Shown here: positions 1-9,226 of the stretch, one piece after another
Layout of the letters: each line of letters begins with the position of its first letter
Position numbering within the stretch: the first letter of the stretch is position 1
Assembly (NCBI GenBank): GCA_964636405.1
Contig: CAZWSI010000007.1
Coordinates: 1 to 64,000, forward strand
Source of the DNA: CAZKGE01 sp964636405
Lineage (GTDB): Bacteria; Bacillota; Clostridia; Christensenellales; CAG-138
Direction of reading: 5' to 3'
Length of the DNA stretch: 64,000 nucleotides
The notes under the pieces: model-generated
The model's database searches: none
What the model saw: only the letters and a program-made list of their open reading frames with translations
What the model was told of the DNA's origin: nothing
Made by a program: the position numbers and the translations under genes

Positions 1-2
1 GC

Positions 3-1352
3 AGCATCACTTTTATCGATACGCCGGGCCACGAGGCGTTCACCTCGATGCGCGCGCGCGGCGCGCAGGTGACGGACATCGTCATACTCGTGGTCGCGGC
101 GGACGACGGCATCATGCCGCAGACCGTCGAGGCCATCAACCATGCCAAGGCGGCGGGCGTGCCTATCATTGTGGCCATCAATAAAATGGATAAGCCGGCG
201 GCGGATCCAGACCGCGTCAAACAGCAGCTCACCGAATACGGGCTCGTTTCCGAGGAATGGGGCGGGGAGACCATCTGCGTGCCCGTTTCCGCCAAAACGC
301 AGCTTAATCTCGATCTGCTGCTTGAGATGGTGCTGCTGCAGGCCGACGTGCTCGAGCTTACCGCAAACCCCGATCGGCTGGCCAAGGGCGCCATCATCGA
401 GGCCAAGCTCGACAAGGGGCGCGGCCCCATCGCAACCGTGCTCGTACAAAACGGCACCTTGCGCAAGGGCGATACCATCGTCGCGGGCACGACCTACGGC
501 CGTATTCGCGCCATGATGGACGATCGCGGACGCGTAATCGACGCGGCTGGCCCCTCTACGCCTGTGGAGATACTGGGCTTTAACGAGGTGCCGGACGCGG
601 GCGATACGCTCAACGTGGCCGAGATTGATAAGCTCTCCCGTCAGGTTGCCGAGGAGCGTCGCGACAAGATCAAGGCCGCGCAGCTAAAGAACCTCGCCAA
701 GGTATCCCTCGACGAGCTGTTTACGCAAATGGCCGAGGGCGAGCTGAAGGATCTTAACATCATCGTCAAGGCCGACGTGCAGGGCTCGGTGGAGGCGGTC
801 AAGCAGGCGCTTGAGAAGCTGTCCAACGAGGAGGTTCGCGTGCGCTGCATCCATGGCGGCGTAGGCGCGATTACCGGGTCGGATATCATGTTTGCTTCCG
901 CCTCGAACGCCATCGTCATCGGCTTCAACGTGAGGCCCGATTCCTCCGCAAAGTCGCTTGCCGAAAAGGAAAAGGTCGATGTGCGTACCTACCGCATCAT
1001 CTATAATGCCATTGAGGACGTGCAAAACGCCATGAAGGGCATGTTCAAGCCCGTGTTTACCGAGGTGGAGCTTGGGCGCATCTCTGTACGCAGCACCTTC
1101 AAGGTATCGGGTGTGGGCACCATCGCGGGCGCCTACGTACAGGACGGCAAGGTGACCCGCAGCGCGCAGGTGCGCGTGGTGCGCGACGGCATCGTGGTGC
1201 ACGAGGGCAAGATCGCATCGCTCAAGCGCTTTAAGGACGATGCGCGTGAGGTCGCGGCGGGCTATGAGTGCGGTATCGGCATTGAGAACTTCAACGATGT
1301 GCAGGAGGGCGATACGATTGAGGCCTTCATCGTTGAAGAGGTCAAGAAGTAA
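3..1352 (+). CDS. infB: Translation initiation factor IF-2 (5' truncated by window edge)
   Basis: IF-2 is the GTPase that brings initiator tRNA to the small ribosomal subunit and promotes subunit joining. The window enters the gene inside the G domain: the visible part begins at the G3 motif DTPGHEAF and includes the G4 motif NKMD, followed by the beta-barrel domain II, domain III and the C-terminal fMet-tRNA binding domain. About 449 residues are visible; the N-terminal region and Walker A lie upstream. The stop at 1352 is followed 9 bases later by rbfA, the usual neighbour in Bacillota. The identification is secure; only the 5' end is missing. Confidence 0.97.
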   Translation, partial: SITFIDTPGHEAFTSMRARGAQVTDIVILVVAADDGIMPQTVEAINHAKAAGVPIIVAINKMDKPAADPDRVKQQLTEYGLVSEEWGGETICVPVSAKTQLNLDLLLEMVLLQADVLELTANPDRLAKGAIIEAKLDKGRGPIATVLVQNGTLRKGDTIVAGTTYGRIRAMMDDRGRVIDAAGPSTPVEILGFNEVPDAGDTLNVAEIDKLSRQVAEERRDKIKAAQLKNLAKVSLDELFTQMAEGELKDLNIIVKADVQGSVEAVKQALEKLSNEEVRVRCIHGGVGAITGSDIMFASASNAIVIGFNVRPDSSAKSLAEKEKVDVRTYRIIYNAIEDVQNAMKGMFKPVFTEVELGRISVRSTFKVSGVGTIAGAYVQDGKVTRSAQVRVVRDGIVVHEGKIASLKRFKDDAREVAAGYECGIGIENFNDVQEGDTIEAFIVEEVKK

Positions 1353-1361
1353 GGAGGCCGT

Positions 1362-1718
1362 ATGTCGCTGAATCGAATCGGCCGCATGAATGAGGAAATG
1401 CGCAAGATGCTTTCGCTCGCCATTCGCGAGATGAAGGACCCGCGCATCTCCGTGATGACCACAATCACCCGGGTGGAGGCCACGCCCGACCTGAAATTCG
1501 CCAAGGTATTCGTCTCCGTCTACGACGAGGACGACGCGGCCCGCGCGGAAACCGTTTCCGCGCTCAATCACGCGGAGGGCTTTCTTGCGCGTGAACTGGG
1601 GCTGCGCATGCAGATTCGCCGCGTCCCCGCGCTGACCTTTACCCTGGATGATTCCATTGCCTACAGCGTGCATATTTCCAAGGTTTTGAACGATCTGCAC
1701 AAAAAAGAGGGGGACTGA
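1362..1718 (+). CDS. rbfA: 30S ribosome-binding factor RbfA
   Basis: This 118-residue protein matches the size and layout of RbfA, a KH-fold factor that binds the 30S subunit and helps mature the 16S rRNA 5' end. The N-terminus (MSLNRIGRMNEEMRKMLS) and the MKDPRIS segment are typical of the family. The start is preceded by aaggaggc, a strong ribosome binding site. It lies between infB and nrnA, as in the nusA-infB-rbfA operons of Bacillota, and is likely co-transcribed with them. Confidence 0.95.
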   Translation: MSLNRIGRMNEEMRKMLSLAIREMKDPRISVMTTITRVEATPDLKFAKVFVSVYDEDDAARAETVSALNHAEGFLARELGLRMQIRRVPALTFTLDDSIAYSVHISKVLNDLHKKEGD

Positions 1719-1721
1719 GCT

Positions 1722-2684
1722 ATGCTCCGCGAGGCGGTGTCGTTTATCCGGGCGCATCAGTCTTTTACGCTGATTTCCCACGTTTCGCCCGACGGCGATA
1801 CGCTGGGCAGCTCTCTTGCGCTCGCGCATGGGCTTGACGGCCTAGGGAAAAGCGCGCAAATCGTGTGCGAGGACCCTGTGCCCGCGATTTACCGCTTCCT
1901 GCCGGGCGCGGAGCGTGTCCTGCCGCCTGAAAAGGCGACAGCTACCGATGCGGTTATCGCCGTGGACTGCGCGGACGCGCGGCGCACGGGCGCGTGCATC
2001 GAGCTGCTCAACCGATCGGGGGCAACGCTGAATATCGATCATCACTTGACCAACACCCGCTATGCGCAGGCGAATTACGTCGTGCGCTGCGCCGCCACGG
2101 GCGAGCTTGTGTACGCGCTGCTTACAGCGCTAGGCGTGCCCGTAGATACGGATATCGCGGGCTGCCTGTACACGGCCATTGTGACCGACACGGGCAACTT
2201 TGCCTATTCCCAAACCTCGCCGGACACCATGCGCATTGCGGCGGAGCTGCTCGAAAGCGGCATCGATCTGCCCACGCTCAACCGCAACCTGTTCCGCTCC
2301 ATCCCGCTGCACAAAATGAAGCTCCTCGGCCGCGCCATCAACAAAACCGTGGTGTGCGACGGCGGACGGCTGGGGCTCTGCACCCTGACTATGGGCGATC
2401 TGGCGGATTGCGGCTCCACGGCGGAGGATACCGAGGGCGTGATCGATTCCATCCGCGATATCGATACCGTCGAGGTAGCTGCGCTTTTGCGCGAATGCGG
2501 GGACGGCACGGTGCGCGTGAGCCTGCGCGGCAAGCGTTATGCGGATGTAAGCCGCATTGCCCAGCGCTTTGAGGGCGGCGGGCACACTCTGGCCGCGGGC
2601 TGCACGCTCCATTGCCCGCTCGACGAGGCCGCGGGCGTGATTCGCGCGGCGGCGGAAGCGCTTTTGCGCGAGGAAGCCTGCTGA
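1722..2684 (+). CDS. nrnA: DHH-family oligoribonuclease / pAp phosphatase NrnA
   Basis: A 320-residue DHH-DHHA1 phosphoesterase. NrnA degrades 2-5 nt RNAs and dephosphorylates 3'-phosphoadenosine 5'-phosphate. Visible metal-binding motifs are SHVSPDGDTLGSS near residue 20, VDCAD near 87, the signature NIDHH near 107, and the DHHA1 GGGH motif near 287. It starts 3 bases after rbfA and its stop shares one base with the truB start, so the three are translationally linked. This neighbourhood is standard for Bacillota. Confidence 0.93.
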   Translation: MLREAVSFIRAHQSFTLISHVSPDGDTLGSSLALAHGLDGLGKSAQIVCEDPVPAIYRFLPGAERVLPPEKATATDAVIAVDCADARRTGACIELLNRSGATLNIDHHLTNTRYAQANYVVRCAATGELVYALLTALGVPVDTDIAGCLYTAIVTDTGNFAYSQTSPDTMRIAAELLESGIDLPTLNRNLFRSIPLHKMKLLGRAINKTVVCDGGRLGLCTLTMGDLADCGSTAEDTEGVIDSIRDIDTVEVAALLRECGDGTVRVSLRGKRYADVSRIAQRFEGGGHTLAAGCTLHCPLDEAAGVIRAAAEALLREEAC

Positions 2685-3547
2685 TGAACGGCGTGGTTCC
2701 GCTGCTTAAGCCCCCGGGCATGACCTCGAGCAACGCCGTGTACGATGTGCGCCGCATCATGGCCGAGAAGCGCGCGGGGCATTTGGGAACCCTCGATCCG
2801 GGCGCGTCTGGCGTGCTGCCGATTTGTCTGGGCCGCGCGACAAGGCTCTTTGATTATCTGGTGGACAAGGATAAGGAATATGTTTTCGAGGTCTCCTTTG
2901 GGCAGGCCACGGACACGCAGGATGTATACGGTACGGTAACGGACGCGTGCCGTTGCGATGTGACACGCCGCGATTTGGAACGCGTATTGCCGCAGTTTCG
3001 TGGCACGATCCCCCAGACCGCGCCCGTTTACTCCGCGTTGAAGGTCGGCGGCGAGAAGATGTACGAGCTGGCTCGCGAGGGGCGCGCGGTGGAGCCGCGC
3101 GTGCGCGAGATCCGCGTACATAGCCTGACGCTTATGGAGCAAACGGCGCAAAACCGCTTTCTTTTGCGCATACGCTGCTCACGGGGCACGTATGTGCGTA
3201 CGATCTGCGCCGATCTCGGCAGCGCGCTGGGCGTATACGCGCACATGTCCTTTTTGCTCCGCACGGCGAGCGGCCCCTTTACGCTGGAACGCTGCGTGAC
3301 CGTGCCCGAGCTCGAGCAATTGCGAGCGGAGGGCCGCGCGGCGGAGGCGGTTGTGTCTTGCGAGGACGCGCTCTCTTTTTTGCCCGCCGTCACGCTCCCG
3401 CCGGAGCGCCGGCAGCCCGCGATGAACGCGCTGGAAACCTCGGTGCGCTGGCCAAAAAACGAGCTGGTGCGTGTGTATTGCGAGGGCTTCCTCGGCATTG
3501 GCGAAATCCGGGATAACCGCCTCAAGCTGGCGGTGCATCTATATTAA
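2684..3547 (+). CDS. truB: tRNA pseudouridine-55 synthase TruB
   Basis: TruB isomerises U55 in the T loop of tRNAs. The catalytic aspartate lies in GTLDPGASGVLPI (near residue 40), and the KxAGHLGTLDP context is classic. Length is 287 residues. I place the start at 2684, where ATG overlaps the nrnA stop TGA by one base; a longer open frame upstream lies inside nrnA and is not needed. The C-terminal region resembles the variable TruB tail. It is followed closely by ribF. Confidence 0.95.
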   Translation: MNGVVPLLKPPGMTSSNAVYDVRRIMAEKRAGHLGTLDPGASGVLPICLGRATRLFDYLVDKDKEYVFEVSFGQATDTQDVYGTVTDACRCDVTRRDLERVLPQFRGTIPQTAPVYSALKVGGEKMYELAREGRAVEPRVREIRVHSLTLMEQTAQNRFLLRIRCSRGTYVRTICADLGSALGVYAHMSFLLRTASGPFTLERCVTVPELEQLRAEGRAAEAVVSCEDALSFLPAVTLPPERRQPAMNALETSVRWPKNELVRVYCEGFLGIGEIRDNRLKLAVHLY

Positions 3548-3560
3548 GGTTCGGTTGCAT

Positions 3561-4463
3561 ATGAGAAACTCGCTCGAAAGGGCCGTCGTTGCGCTGGGCA
3601 TGTTCGACGGCATGCACATAGGGCACGAGGCCCTTGTTCGTCGCGCCGCCGCGCTGGGGGGGGCGAGGAGCTGCAAGAGCGTCGTCTGCTCCTTTGAAAA
3701 CCATCCCCTTTCCGTGCTGGGCGGGGAGCCGCGGCTGCTGACGGACCCGGCTGAACGCCGCGCGCGGATGCTGGCTTGCGGGGCGGACGAGGTTGTGCTC
3801 GAGGCGTTTACCCCGGCGCTTGCCGCACTCTCCCCGGAGGCGTTTATCGGGCGGCTTTGCGGCCGCTGGGCCGTTTCGGCCGTCGTAATCGGCTTTAACT
3901 ACAGCTTTGGCGCGGGCGGCGCGGGCGGCGGCGAAACGCTGCGGGCGCTTGGCGCTGCGCGCGGCTTTGATACGGAGGTGCTCGCGCCCATATTGGTGGA
4001 CGGCGCGCCCGTGTCCAGCTCGCGCATCCGCGCGTTGATCGAAGCGGGCGATACGCTTGCCGCGCAAAGGCTCCTTGGCCGCCCATACCGTCTAAGCGGC
4101 GAGGTGACGCGCAATCTGGGCAACGGAACGCGCCTGGGCTTCCCAACCGCCAATCTGGAGCCGGAGCCTTGGCGCGTGCTGCCCAGTGCGGGCGTATACG
4201 CAACGCGCGCGGCAGCCGATGGCGTTTTTTACGCCGCCGTAACGAACGTGGGCAACAACCCCACGCTTGGCGGCAAAAAGCTCACGGTGGAGACGCATCT
4301 GCTGGATTATGCCGGCGGCGCGCTGTACGGAACGCCTCTCGCGGTGGATTTTTTCGAGCAGCTCCGCACGGAACGCGCCTTTCCCTCGCTCGAGGCGCTC
4401 AAGGCGCAGATTGCCGACGACGCGGCGCGCGCGCGCGCGCTGCTTTGCGGGCGGAAATGCTAG
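3561..4463 (+). CDS. ribF: Bifunctional riboflavin kinase / FAD synthetase
   Basis: RibF converts riboflavin to FMN and then FAD. The N-terminal adenylyltransferase domain shows GMFDGMHIGH near residue 14 (family pattern GxFDGxHxGH) and the ISSxR-like motif as VSSSRIR. The C-terminal riboflavin kinase domain starts around residue 180 with LGFPTANL (PTAN motif). I chose the ATG at 3561 (300 residues) rather than the upstream in-frame extension, which overlaps truB. Gene order truB-ribF-rpsO is conserved in Bacillota. Confidence 0.95.
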   Translation: MRNSLERAVVALGMFDGMHIGHEALVRRAAALGGARSCKSVVCSFENHPLSVLGGEPRLLTDPAERRARMLACGADEVVLEAFTPALAALSPEAFIGRLCGRWAVSAVVIGFNYSFGAGGAGGGETLRALGAARGFDTEVLAPILVDGAPVSSSRIRALIEAGDTLAAQRLLGRPYRLSGEVTRNLGNGTRLGFPTANLEPEPWRVLPSAGVYATRAAADGVFYAAVTNVGNNPTLGGKKLTVETHLLDYAGGALYGTPLAVDFFEQLRTERAFPSLEALKAQIADDAARARALLCGRKC

Positions 4464-4488
4464 AAAAGTTTTCAAATTCCCCTGTTTA

Positions 4489-4607
4489 CAAGCGGATTTG
4501 GGTATGCTATAGTTACAGGGCAGCTTTGAACCGCCCACATGGTTTGACGACACTCCGACGTCTTACTCTGTCTGCGGGGATACGAATAAAATGGAGGAAG
4601 TATACCC
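4489..4607 (+). promoter_or_regulatory. rpsO promoter and 5' leader
   Basis: A sigma-A-like promoter is visible: TTTACA and TATAGT separated by 17 bases. It is followed by a leader of about 85 bases before the rpsO RBS (ggaggaag). Leaders of rpsO are often folded autoregulatory targets of S15. I did not resolve a specific S15 fold here, so regulation by S15 is only an inference. Confidence 0.5.
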
Positions 4608-4865
4608 ATGACTAAGCAAGAAATCATCGAAACCTATGCCCTGCACGAGGGCGACACCGGTTCTCCCGAGGTACAGATCGCGCTTCTGACCGAGCGTATC
4701 AACCACCTCAACGAGCACCTCAAGCTCCACAAGAAAGATCATCATTCGCGGCGCGGCCTGCTGAAGATGGTCGGCCAGCGCAGGGGCCTTCTCAATTACC
4801 TCAAGGAGAAGGACATCGAGCGGTACAGAACCCTCTGCGCAAGCCTCAACATCAGAACCAAGTAA
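4608..4865 (+). CDS. rpsO: 30S ribosomal protein S15
   Basis: An 85-residue protein with the complete S15 signature: MTKQEIIETY start, GDTGSPEVQIALLTERI, LNEHLKLHKKDHHSRRGLLKMVGQRR. S15 is a primary 16S rRNA binding protein in the central domain of the 30S subunit. The gene has its own promoter upstream and a rho-independent terminator immediately downstream, so it can be a monocistronic unit between ribF and pnp. Confidence 0.98.
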   Translation: MTKQEIIETYALHEGDTGSPEVQIALLTERINHLNEHLKLHKKDHHSRRGLLKMVGQRRGLLNYLKEKDIERYRTLCASLNIRTK

Positions 4866-4870
4866 GAATG

Positions 4871-4899
4871 GGCGGGGTTATTCCCGCCTTTCTTTTTTC
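4871..4899 (+). terminator. Rho-independent terminator after rpsO
   Basis: Stem GGCGGG / CCCGCC with a short loop, followed by TTTCTTTTTT, immediately after the rpsO stop codon. Confidence 0.9.
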
Positions 4900-4977
4900 T
4901 GATGCGCGCGCTCTGCCGCGCGGCGTAAGACCGATTATAATTAAATGAAGATAAGGGAAAAGAAGGAGCAATTACAC

Positions 4978-7074
4978 ATGCAAAGAAACTTTGAAATGTC
5001 GCTCGGCGGTCGGACGCTGACCGTCGAAACCGGCAAGTATGCCGAGCAGGCGGGGGGCTCGTGCCTCGTGCGCCTTGGCGACACTGCCGTGCTCACCTGC
5101 GCTACGGTGTCCAAAACCGCGCGCGACGGCGTAGATTTTCTCCCGCTGTCCGTCGATTTTGAGGAAAAAATGTATTCCGTGGGCAAGATCCCCGGCGGCT
5201 TTATCAAGCGCGAGGGCCGTCCCACCGAAAGGGCCATTTTGACCTCCCGTCTCATCGACCGCCCCCTCCGCCCGCTGTTTCCGAAGGGCTTTTATAACGA
5301 CGTACAGGTCGTTTCCACCGTGCTATCCGTGGAGCAGGACGTAACGCCCGATGTGCTGGGCATGATCGGCTCGTCCATCGCCCTGAGCATCAGCGACGCG
5401 CCCTTTATGGGCCCCACGGGCTCGGTCAACGTGGGCTATATCGACGGCGAATATATCATCAACCCCAATCTCGAGCAGCGTGCTCAAAGCCGCATGTCGC
5501 TTACCGTAGCCGGCACCAAGGACGCCGTCATGATGGTCGAGGCTGGCTCCAAGGAGGTTACCGAGGAGGAAATGCTCAACGGCATCCTCTTTGCACATGA
5601 GGAGATCAAGAAGATCGTAGCCTTCATTTCGGATATCGCATCCGAGGTCGGCAAGGAAAAGCGCGAGGTAAAGATTGCCAAGCCCGACGAGCAGCTTGCG
5701 GAAAAGGTTCGCGCCTATGCCTTCGATAAGGTCGTGTGGTCGCTCGATACCTTTGAGCGCAAGGAGCGCGAGACGCGTCAGCAGCAGGTCAAGGAGGAGA
5801 CGATCGCGGCCTTTGCCGAGGAATACCCCGAGTCCGCCAAGGATGTGGACGCAATCCTCTACGGCATCACCAAGGAGATCGTCCGTGACAAGATCATCAA
5901 CAAGGGCGTGCGCCCCGACGGCCGCCGCATGGATGAGATTCGCCCCATCTGGAGCGAGGTCGGCATCCTGCCCCGTACGCACGGCAGCGCGGTGTTTACC
6001 CGCGGGCAAACGCAGGTGATGACCATCGCCACGCTCGGCACCATCTCCGAAGCACAGATTCTCGACGGGCTTACCCTCGAGGAGAGCAAGCGCTATATGC
6101 ACCAGTACAACATGCCGCCCTACAGCGTGGGCGAAACGCGCATGATGCGCGGCCCCGGCCGCCGCGAGGTCGGCCACGGCGCGCTGGCCGAGCGGGCCAT
6201 CGAGCCTATGCTGCCCTCGGAGGAGGAGTTCCCCTACTGCATGCGCCTCGTGTCCGAGGTCATCAGCTCGAACGGCTCCACCTCGCAGGCCTCCATCTGT
6301 GCGAGCACCCTTGCGTTGCTGGACGCGGGCGTGCCGCTGAAGAAATCCGTCGCGGGCGTTGCCATGGGCCTCATTAAGGACGATTCCAACGGAAATATCG
6401 CCATCATGACCGATATTCAAGGCCTTGAGGACTTCCTGGGCGATATGGACTTTAAGGTCGCCGGTACGCGCGAGGGCATCACGGCTATCCAGATGGATAT
6501 CAAGATCAAGGGCATTGACCGCGAGATCCTTACCCGCGCCCTTGAGCAGGCGCGCAAGGGCCGCCTGTTCATCCTCGATAAAATGGCTGAAACGCTGCGC
6601 GAGCCGCGCGCCGAGCTTTCGCCCTTTGCGCCCCGCATCATCTCCTTCCAGATCAACCCGGACAAGATCCGCGAGGTCATCGGCAGCGGCGGCAAGGTCA
6701 TCAACAAGATCATCGCCGACACGGGCGTTAAGATCGATATCGAGGACAGCGGCATGGTGTTCATCGCCTCGCCCGACGCGGAAGCAGCGGCCAAGGCCAA
6801 GAGCATCATCGACGGCATCGTCAAGGAGATCGAGGTGGGCGAGGTTTACCTGGGAACCGTGGTCGGCATCAAGGATTTCGGCGCGTTCGTCAACCTTAAG
6901 CCCGGCACCGACGGCCTGCTGCACATTTCGCGCATTGCCAACAAGCGCGTCGAGAAGGTGGAGGACGTGCTTTCCATGGGCGAGCAGGTGCTCGTGCGCG
7001 TAATCGACATCGACGCCAAAACCGGCAAGATCAGCCTGACCCGCAAGGATCTGCTGCCGCCGGACCAGAACTAA
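4978..7074 (+). CDS. pnp: Polyribonucleotide nucleotidyltransferase (PNPase)
   Basis: PNPase degrades RNA phosphorolytically from the 3' end and can synthesise tails. The 698-residue protein has two RNase PH domains, an intervening helical domain, a KH domain (IGSGGKVINKI near residue 564) and a C-terminal S1 domain (GTVVGIKDFGAFVNL). I place the start at ATG 4978, preceded by agaaggagc; an in-frame ATG at 4945 lies upstream of that RBS. A TATAAT at 4936-4941 may be the -10 of its promoter, with a weak -35. Confidence 0.97.
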   Translation: MQRNFEMSLGGRTLTVETGKYAEQAGGSCLVRLGDTAVLTCATVSKTARDGVDFLPLSVDFEEKMYSVGKIPGGFIKREGRPTERAILTSRLIDRPLRPLFPKGFYNDVQVVSTVLSVEQDVTPDVLGMIGSSIALSISDAPFMGPTGSVNVGYIDGEYIINPNLEQRAQSRMSLTVAGTKDAVMMVEAGSKEVTEEEMLNGILFAHEEIKKIVAFISDIASEVGKEKREVKIAKPDEQLAEKVRAYAFDKVVWSLDTFERKERETRQQQVKEETIAAFAEEYPESAKDVDAILYGITKEIVRDKIINKGVRPDGRRMDEIRPIWSEVGILPRTHGSAVFTRGQTQVMTIATLGTISEAQILDGLTLEESKRYMHQYNMPPYSVGETRMMRGPGRREVGHGALAERAIEPMLPSEEEFPYCMRLVSEVISSNGSTSQASICASTLALLDAGVPLKKSVAGVAMGLIKDDSNGNIAIMTDIQGLEDFLGDMDFKVAGTREGITAIQMDIKIKGIDREILTRALEQARKGRLFILDKMAETLREPRAELSPFAPRIISFQINPDKIREVIGSGGKVINKIIADTGVKIDIEDSGMVFIASPDAEAAAKAKSIIDGIVKEIEVGEVYLGTVVGIKDFGAFVNLKPGTDGLLHISRIANKRVEKVEDVLSMGEQVLVRVIDIDAKTGKISLTRKDLLPPDQN

Positions 7075-7091
7075 GCAAAGGAAAACGCATT

Positions 7092-7122
7092 GCGGGGGTA
7101 CGGCTGCATGCCGCGCCCCCGC
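7092..7122 (+). terminator. Strong GC hairpin after pnp
   Basis: Outer stem GCGGGGG / CCCCCGC with an inner CGGC / GCCG stem, 17 bases after the pnp stop. It lacks a T-run, so it could be a weak terminator or an RNA-stabilising stem. Confidence 0.5.
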
Positions 7123-7235
7123 ATATTACGTCGTTTCGGGAAGGCTTGCGCCATCTGCCGCATGCCCGCATATTACACCCGCGCGCGGAATAGAGTACCG
7201 TAAAGACTCTATCACAATGCGCAGCGGGGTGTACA

Positions 7236-7937
7236 ATGAGAAAGCCGAAGCTTGTCGACGCGCTGATGAACGGCGTGAATGTTTTGATCCTCCTGATGAT
7301 CGTGCTGCTGTATGTCGTGACCGGCACGCGTATAGGCGACGATGCGATTGCGGCGCTCAATCCGGCAAAAACCGTGTACCGGGGCGCGGAGCAGGGCGCG
7401 GTGGCGCTTGAGTGCGTGGTCAGTTGGGATGCGGCCGCTGTATCGGACATGCTGGATGTGCTGAAGGAGCGCGGCGCGCAGATCACCTTCTTTGTGGGCG
7501 GTCAGTGGGCCCGCGAGAACGCGGCGCTGGTGCGGCGCATGGCGGAGGAGGGGCACGAGGTGGGCAGCGCGGGCTACGCTCCGCTCTACGACGGCGACCT
7601 TGCGCTCGTAAAGACGGACGTAGAGCTCTCCGCCGAGGTGCTTGCGGGCATTACCGGGCGCGAAACGGACTATTACCATTCCGGCTTCCGGGAGCGCGCG
7701 GTTTCCGCAAAGGCGGCGGGGTCGCTGGGTATGACGCACGTTTCCTGCACGAGCGATCTGCTCTGCGGGCGCGGAGACGGCGCGGATATCGCGCTGCGCG
7801 CATCGAGCGCCATGTTTGATGGAAGCATACTAATGATACACCCGACCGCAGCCGCGCTTGAGGCGCTCCCGGCCATTCTCTCGGTCATCGAGGAGGCGGG
7901 GTACAGGGTTACGACGGTGGGAAACCTGATAGAGTGA
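7236..7937 (+). CDS. YlxY-like degenerate polysaccharide deacetylase-fold protein
   Basis: A 233-residue protein with an N-terminal membrane anchor (about residues 12-30) and a NodB-like barrel: AQITFFVGGQWARENAALVRRMAEEGHEVGS is characteristic. Its position pnp - this gene - M16 peptidase matches B. subtilis pnpA-ylxY-mlpA, which supports a YlxY assignment. The catalytic motifs look lost: the usual FDDGP is replaced by SWDAA, and the HxxxH metal motif after GHEVG is AGYAPLY. It is therefore probably not an active deacetylase. Inference: an envelope protein with a structural or binding role. Confidence 0.75.
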   Translation: MRKPKLVDALMNGVNVLILLMIVLLYVVTGTRIGDDAIAALNPAKTVYRGAEQGAVALECVVSWDAAAVSDMLDVLKERGAQITFFVGGQWARENAALVRRMAEEGHEVGSAGYAPLYDGDLALVKTDVELSAEVLAGITGRETDYYHSGFRERAVSAKAAGSLGMTHVSCTSDLLCGRGDGADIALRASSAMFDGSILMIHPTAAALEALPAILSVIEEAGYRVTTVGNLIE

Positions 7938-7946
7938 GGAAATCAA

Positions 7947-9212
7947 TTGATCACGACACAAAAGCTGGAAAGCGGCGTCCGCGTGGTGATGCAGCGGATG
8001 GAACATGTGCGCTCGGTATCGCTGGGCGTTTGGATCAATACCGGCTCCGTGCGCGAGTCCGCAGCGGAGTCCGGCGCTTCACATTTTATCGAGCATATCC
8101 TCTTTAAAGGCACGGAGCGCAGGAGCGCGGAGGATATTGCCCGGGAAATGGACGCGGTGGGCGGTAACCTGAACGCCTTTACGAGCAAGGAATGCACCTG
8201 CTTTTACGCAAAGGTTCTGGACGAGCATCTGCCCGTGGCGGTGGACGTGCTTTCCGATCTCGTGCTGCACAGCGCGCTGGACGAAAAGGAAATCGCAAAG
8301 GAGCAGGGCGTGGTCGTGGAGGAGATCCTCATGACCGAGGACAGCCCCGAGGACGTATGCGCCGAGCGGGCCAACGAGCTGTTTTTTGAGGGCGAGCCCC
8401 TTGCGCGCCCCATTCTGGGCACGCGGGAAACGGTCACCTCCTTTAACGCAGCGTCTCTGCGCGCCTATATGGGGCGGCACTATGTGCCCGGCAATATCGT
8501 CGTAGCCTGCGCGGGGCATTTTGAGGAAGCACGGCTCATGGACTTGCTTCGAGCGGCCTTTGCGCAGCCCGCAAACGCGGCGGCGGCCGAGCCCCTTGCA
8601 GAGCGAATTCCGGGCGGCAGGCGCCTGCTCTGCGTGAAAAAGGATATCGAACAGGTGCATATCACCCTCATGTTTCCGGGCTTTGCGCGGGAGCACGCGG
8701 GGCAGTTCCCCCTCGCCGTGCTGAACAACGCCATCGGGGGCAGCATGAGCTCGCGCCTGTTCCAAAGCATCCGCGAAAAGCGCGGTCTTGCATACACGGT
8801 GTATTCCTACCCCAGCGCCTATACCACAACGGGGAGCTTCGCGCTGTATGCGGGCACGGGAGAAAAACAGGCGGCGGAGGTCACGCGCCTCATGCTTGAG
8901 GAGCTGGATACGCTGCGCGCGCACGGCTTGACGGAGGAGGAGTTCGCCCGCTGCAAGGATCAGCTCAAGGGCAGCTATCTGCTCGGCATGGAGTCCACGG
9001 GCGCGCTCATGAACGCGCTTGGCAAGGAAGCCTTGTTACAAAACCGTGAATATAGTGAAAAAGAAACGCTCAAACGCATTGAATGTGTTACAATGCAGGA
9101 TATCAACGATATCCTGCCCGTTGTACTGAACCTCGACGCGCTCTGCGCCGCCTTTGTCGGCCGCGTGGAAAAGCACGAAAAGGAATTTGGAAAGCTGACG
9201 GGCATTCACTGA
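7947..9212 (+). CDS. M16-family zinc peptidase (MlpA/YmxG-like)
   Basis: A 421-residue pitrilysin-family peptidase with the inverted zinc motif HFIEH near residue 48 and the distal glutamate region near 125. The C-terminal half has the paired M16 fold (REKRGLAYTVYSY). Start is TTG at 7947, preceded by gaggaaatcaa. The position directly after the ylxY-like gene matches mlpA (ymxG) of Bacillus. The physiological substrate is unknown. Confidence 0.92.
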   Translation: MITTQKLESGVRVVMQRMEHVRSVSLGVWINTGSVRESAAESGASHFIEHILFKGTERRSAEDIAREMDAVGGNLNAFTSKECTCFYAKVLDEHLPVAVDVLSDLVLHSALDEKEIAKEQGVVVEEILMTEDSPEDVCAERANELFFEGEPLARPILGTRETVTSFNAASLRAYMGRHYVPGNIVVACAGHFEEARLMDLLRAAFAQPANAAAAEPLAERIPGGRRLLCVKKDIEQVHITLMFPGFAREHAGQFPLAVLNNAIGGSMSSRLFQSIREKRGLAYTVYSYPSAYTTTGSFALYAGTGEKQAAEVTRLMLEELDTLRAHGLTEEEFARCKDQLKGSYLLGMESTGALMNALGKEALLQNREYSEKETLKRIECVTMQDINDILPVVLNLDALCAAFVGRVEKHEKEFGKLTGIH

Positions 9213-9226
9213 CGGAGGCAAACGGT

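Noticed and set aside
4520..4607. S15-binding leader structure
   Set aside because: I could not assign a convincing fold by eye, so only a generic leader is listed.
5323..6924. 533-codon antisense frame opposite pnp
   Set aside because: Shadow of pnp with no recognisable domain and no RBS.
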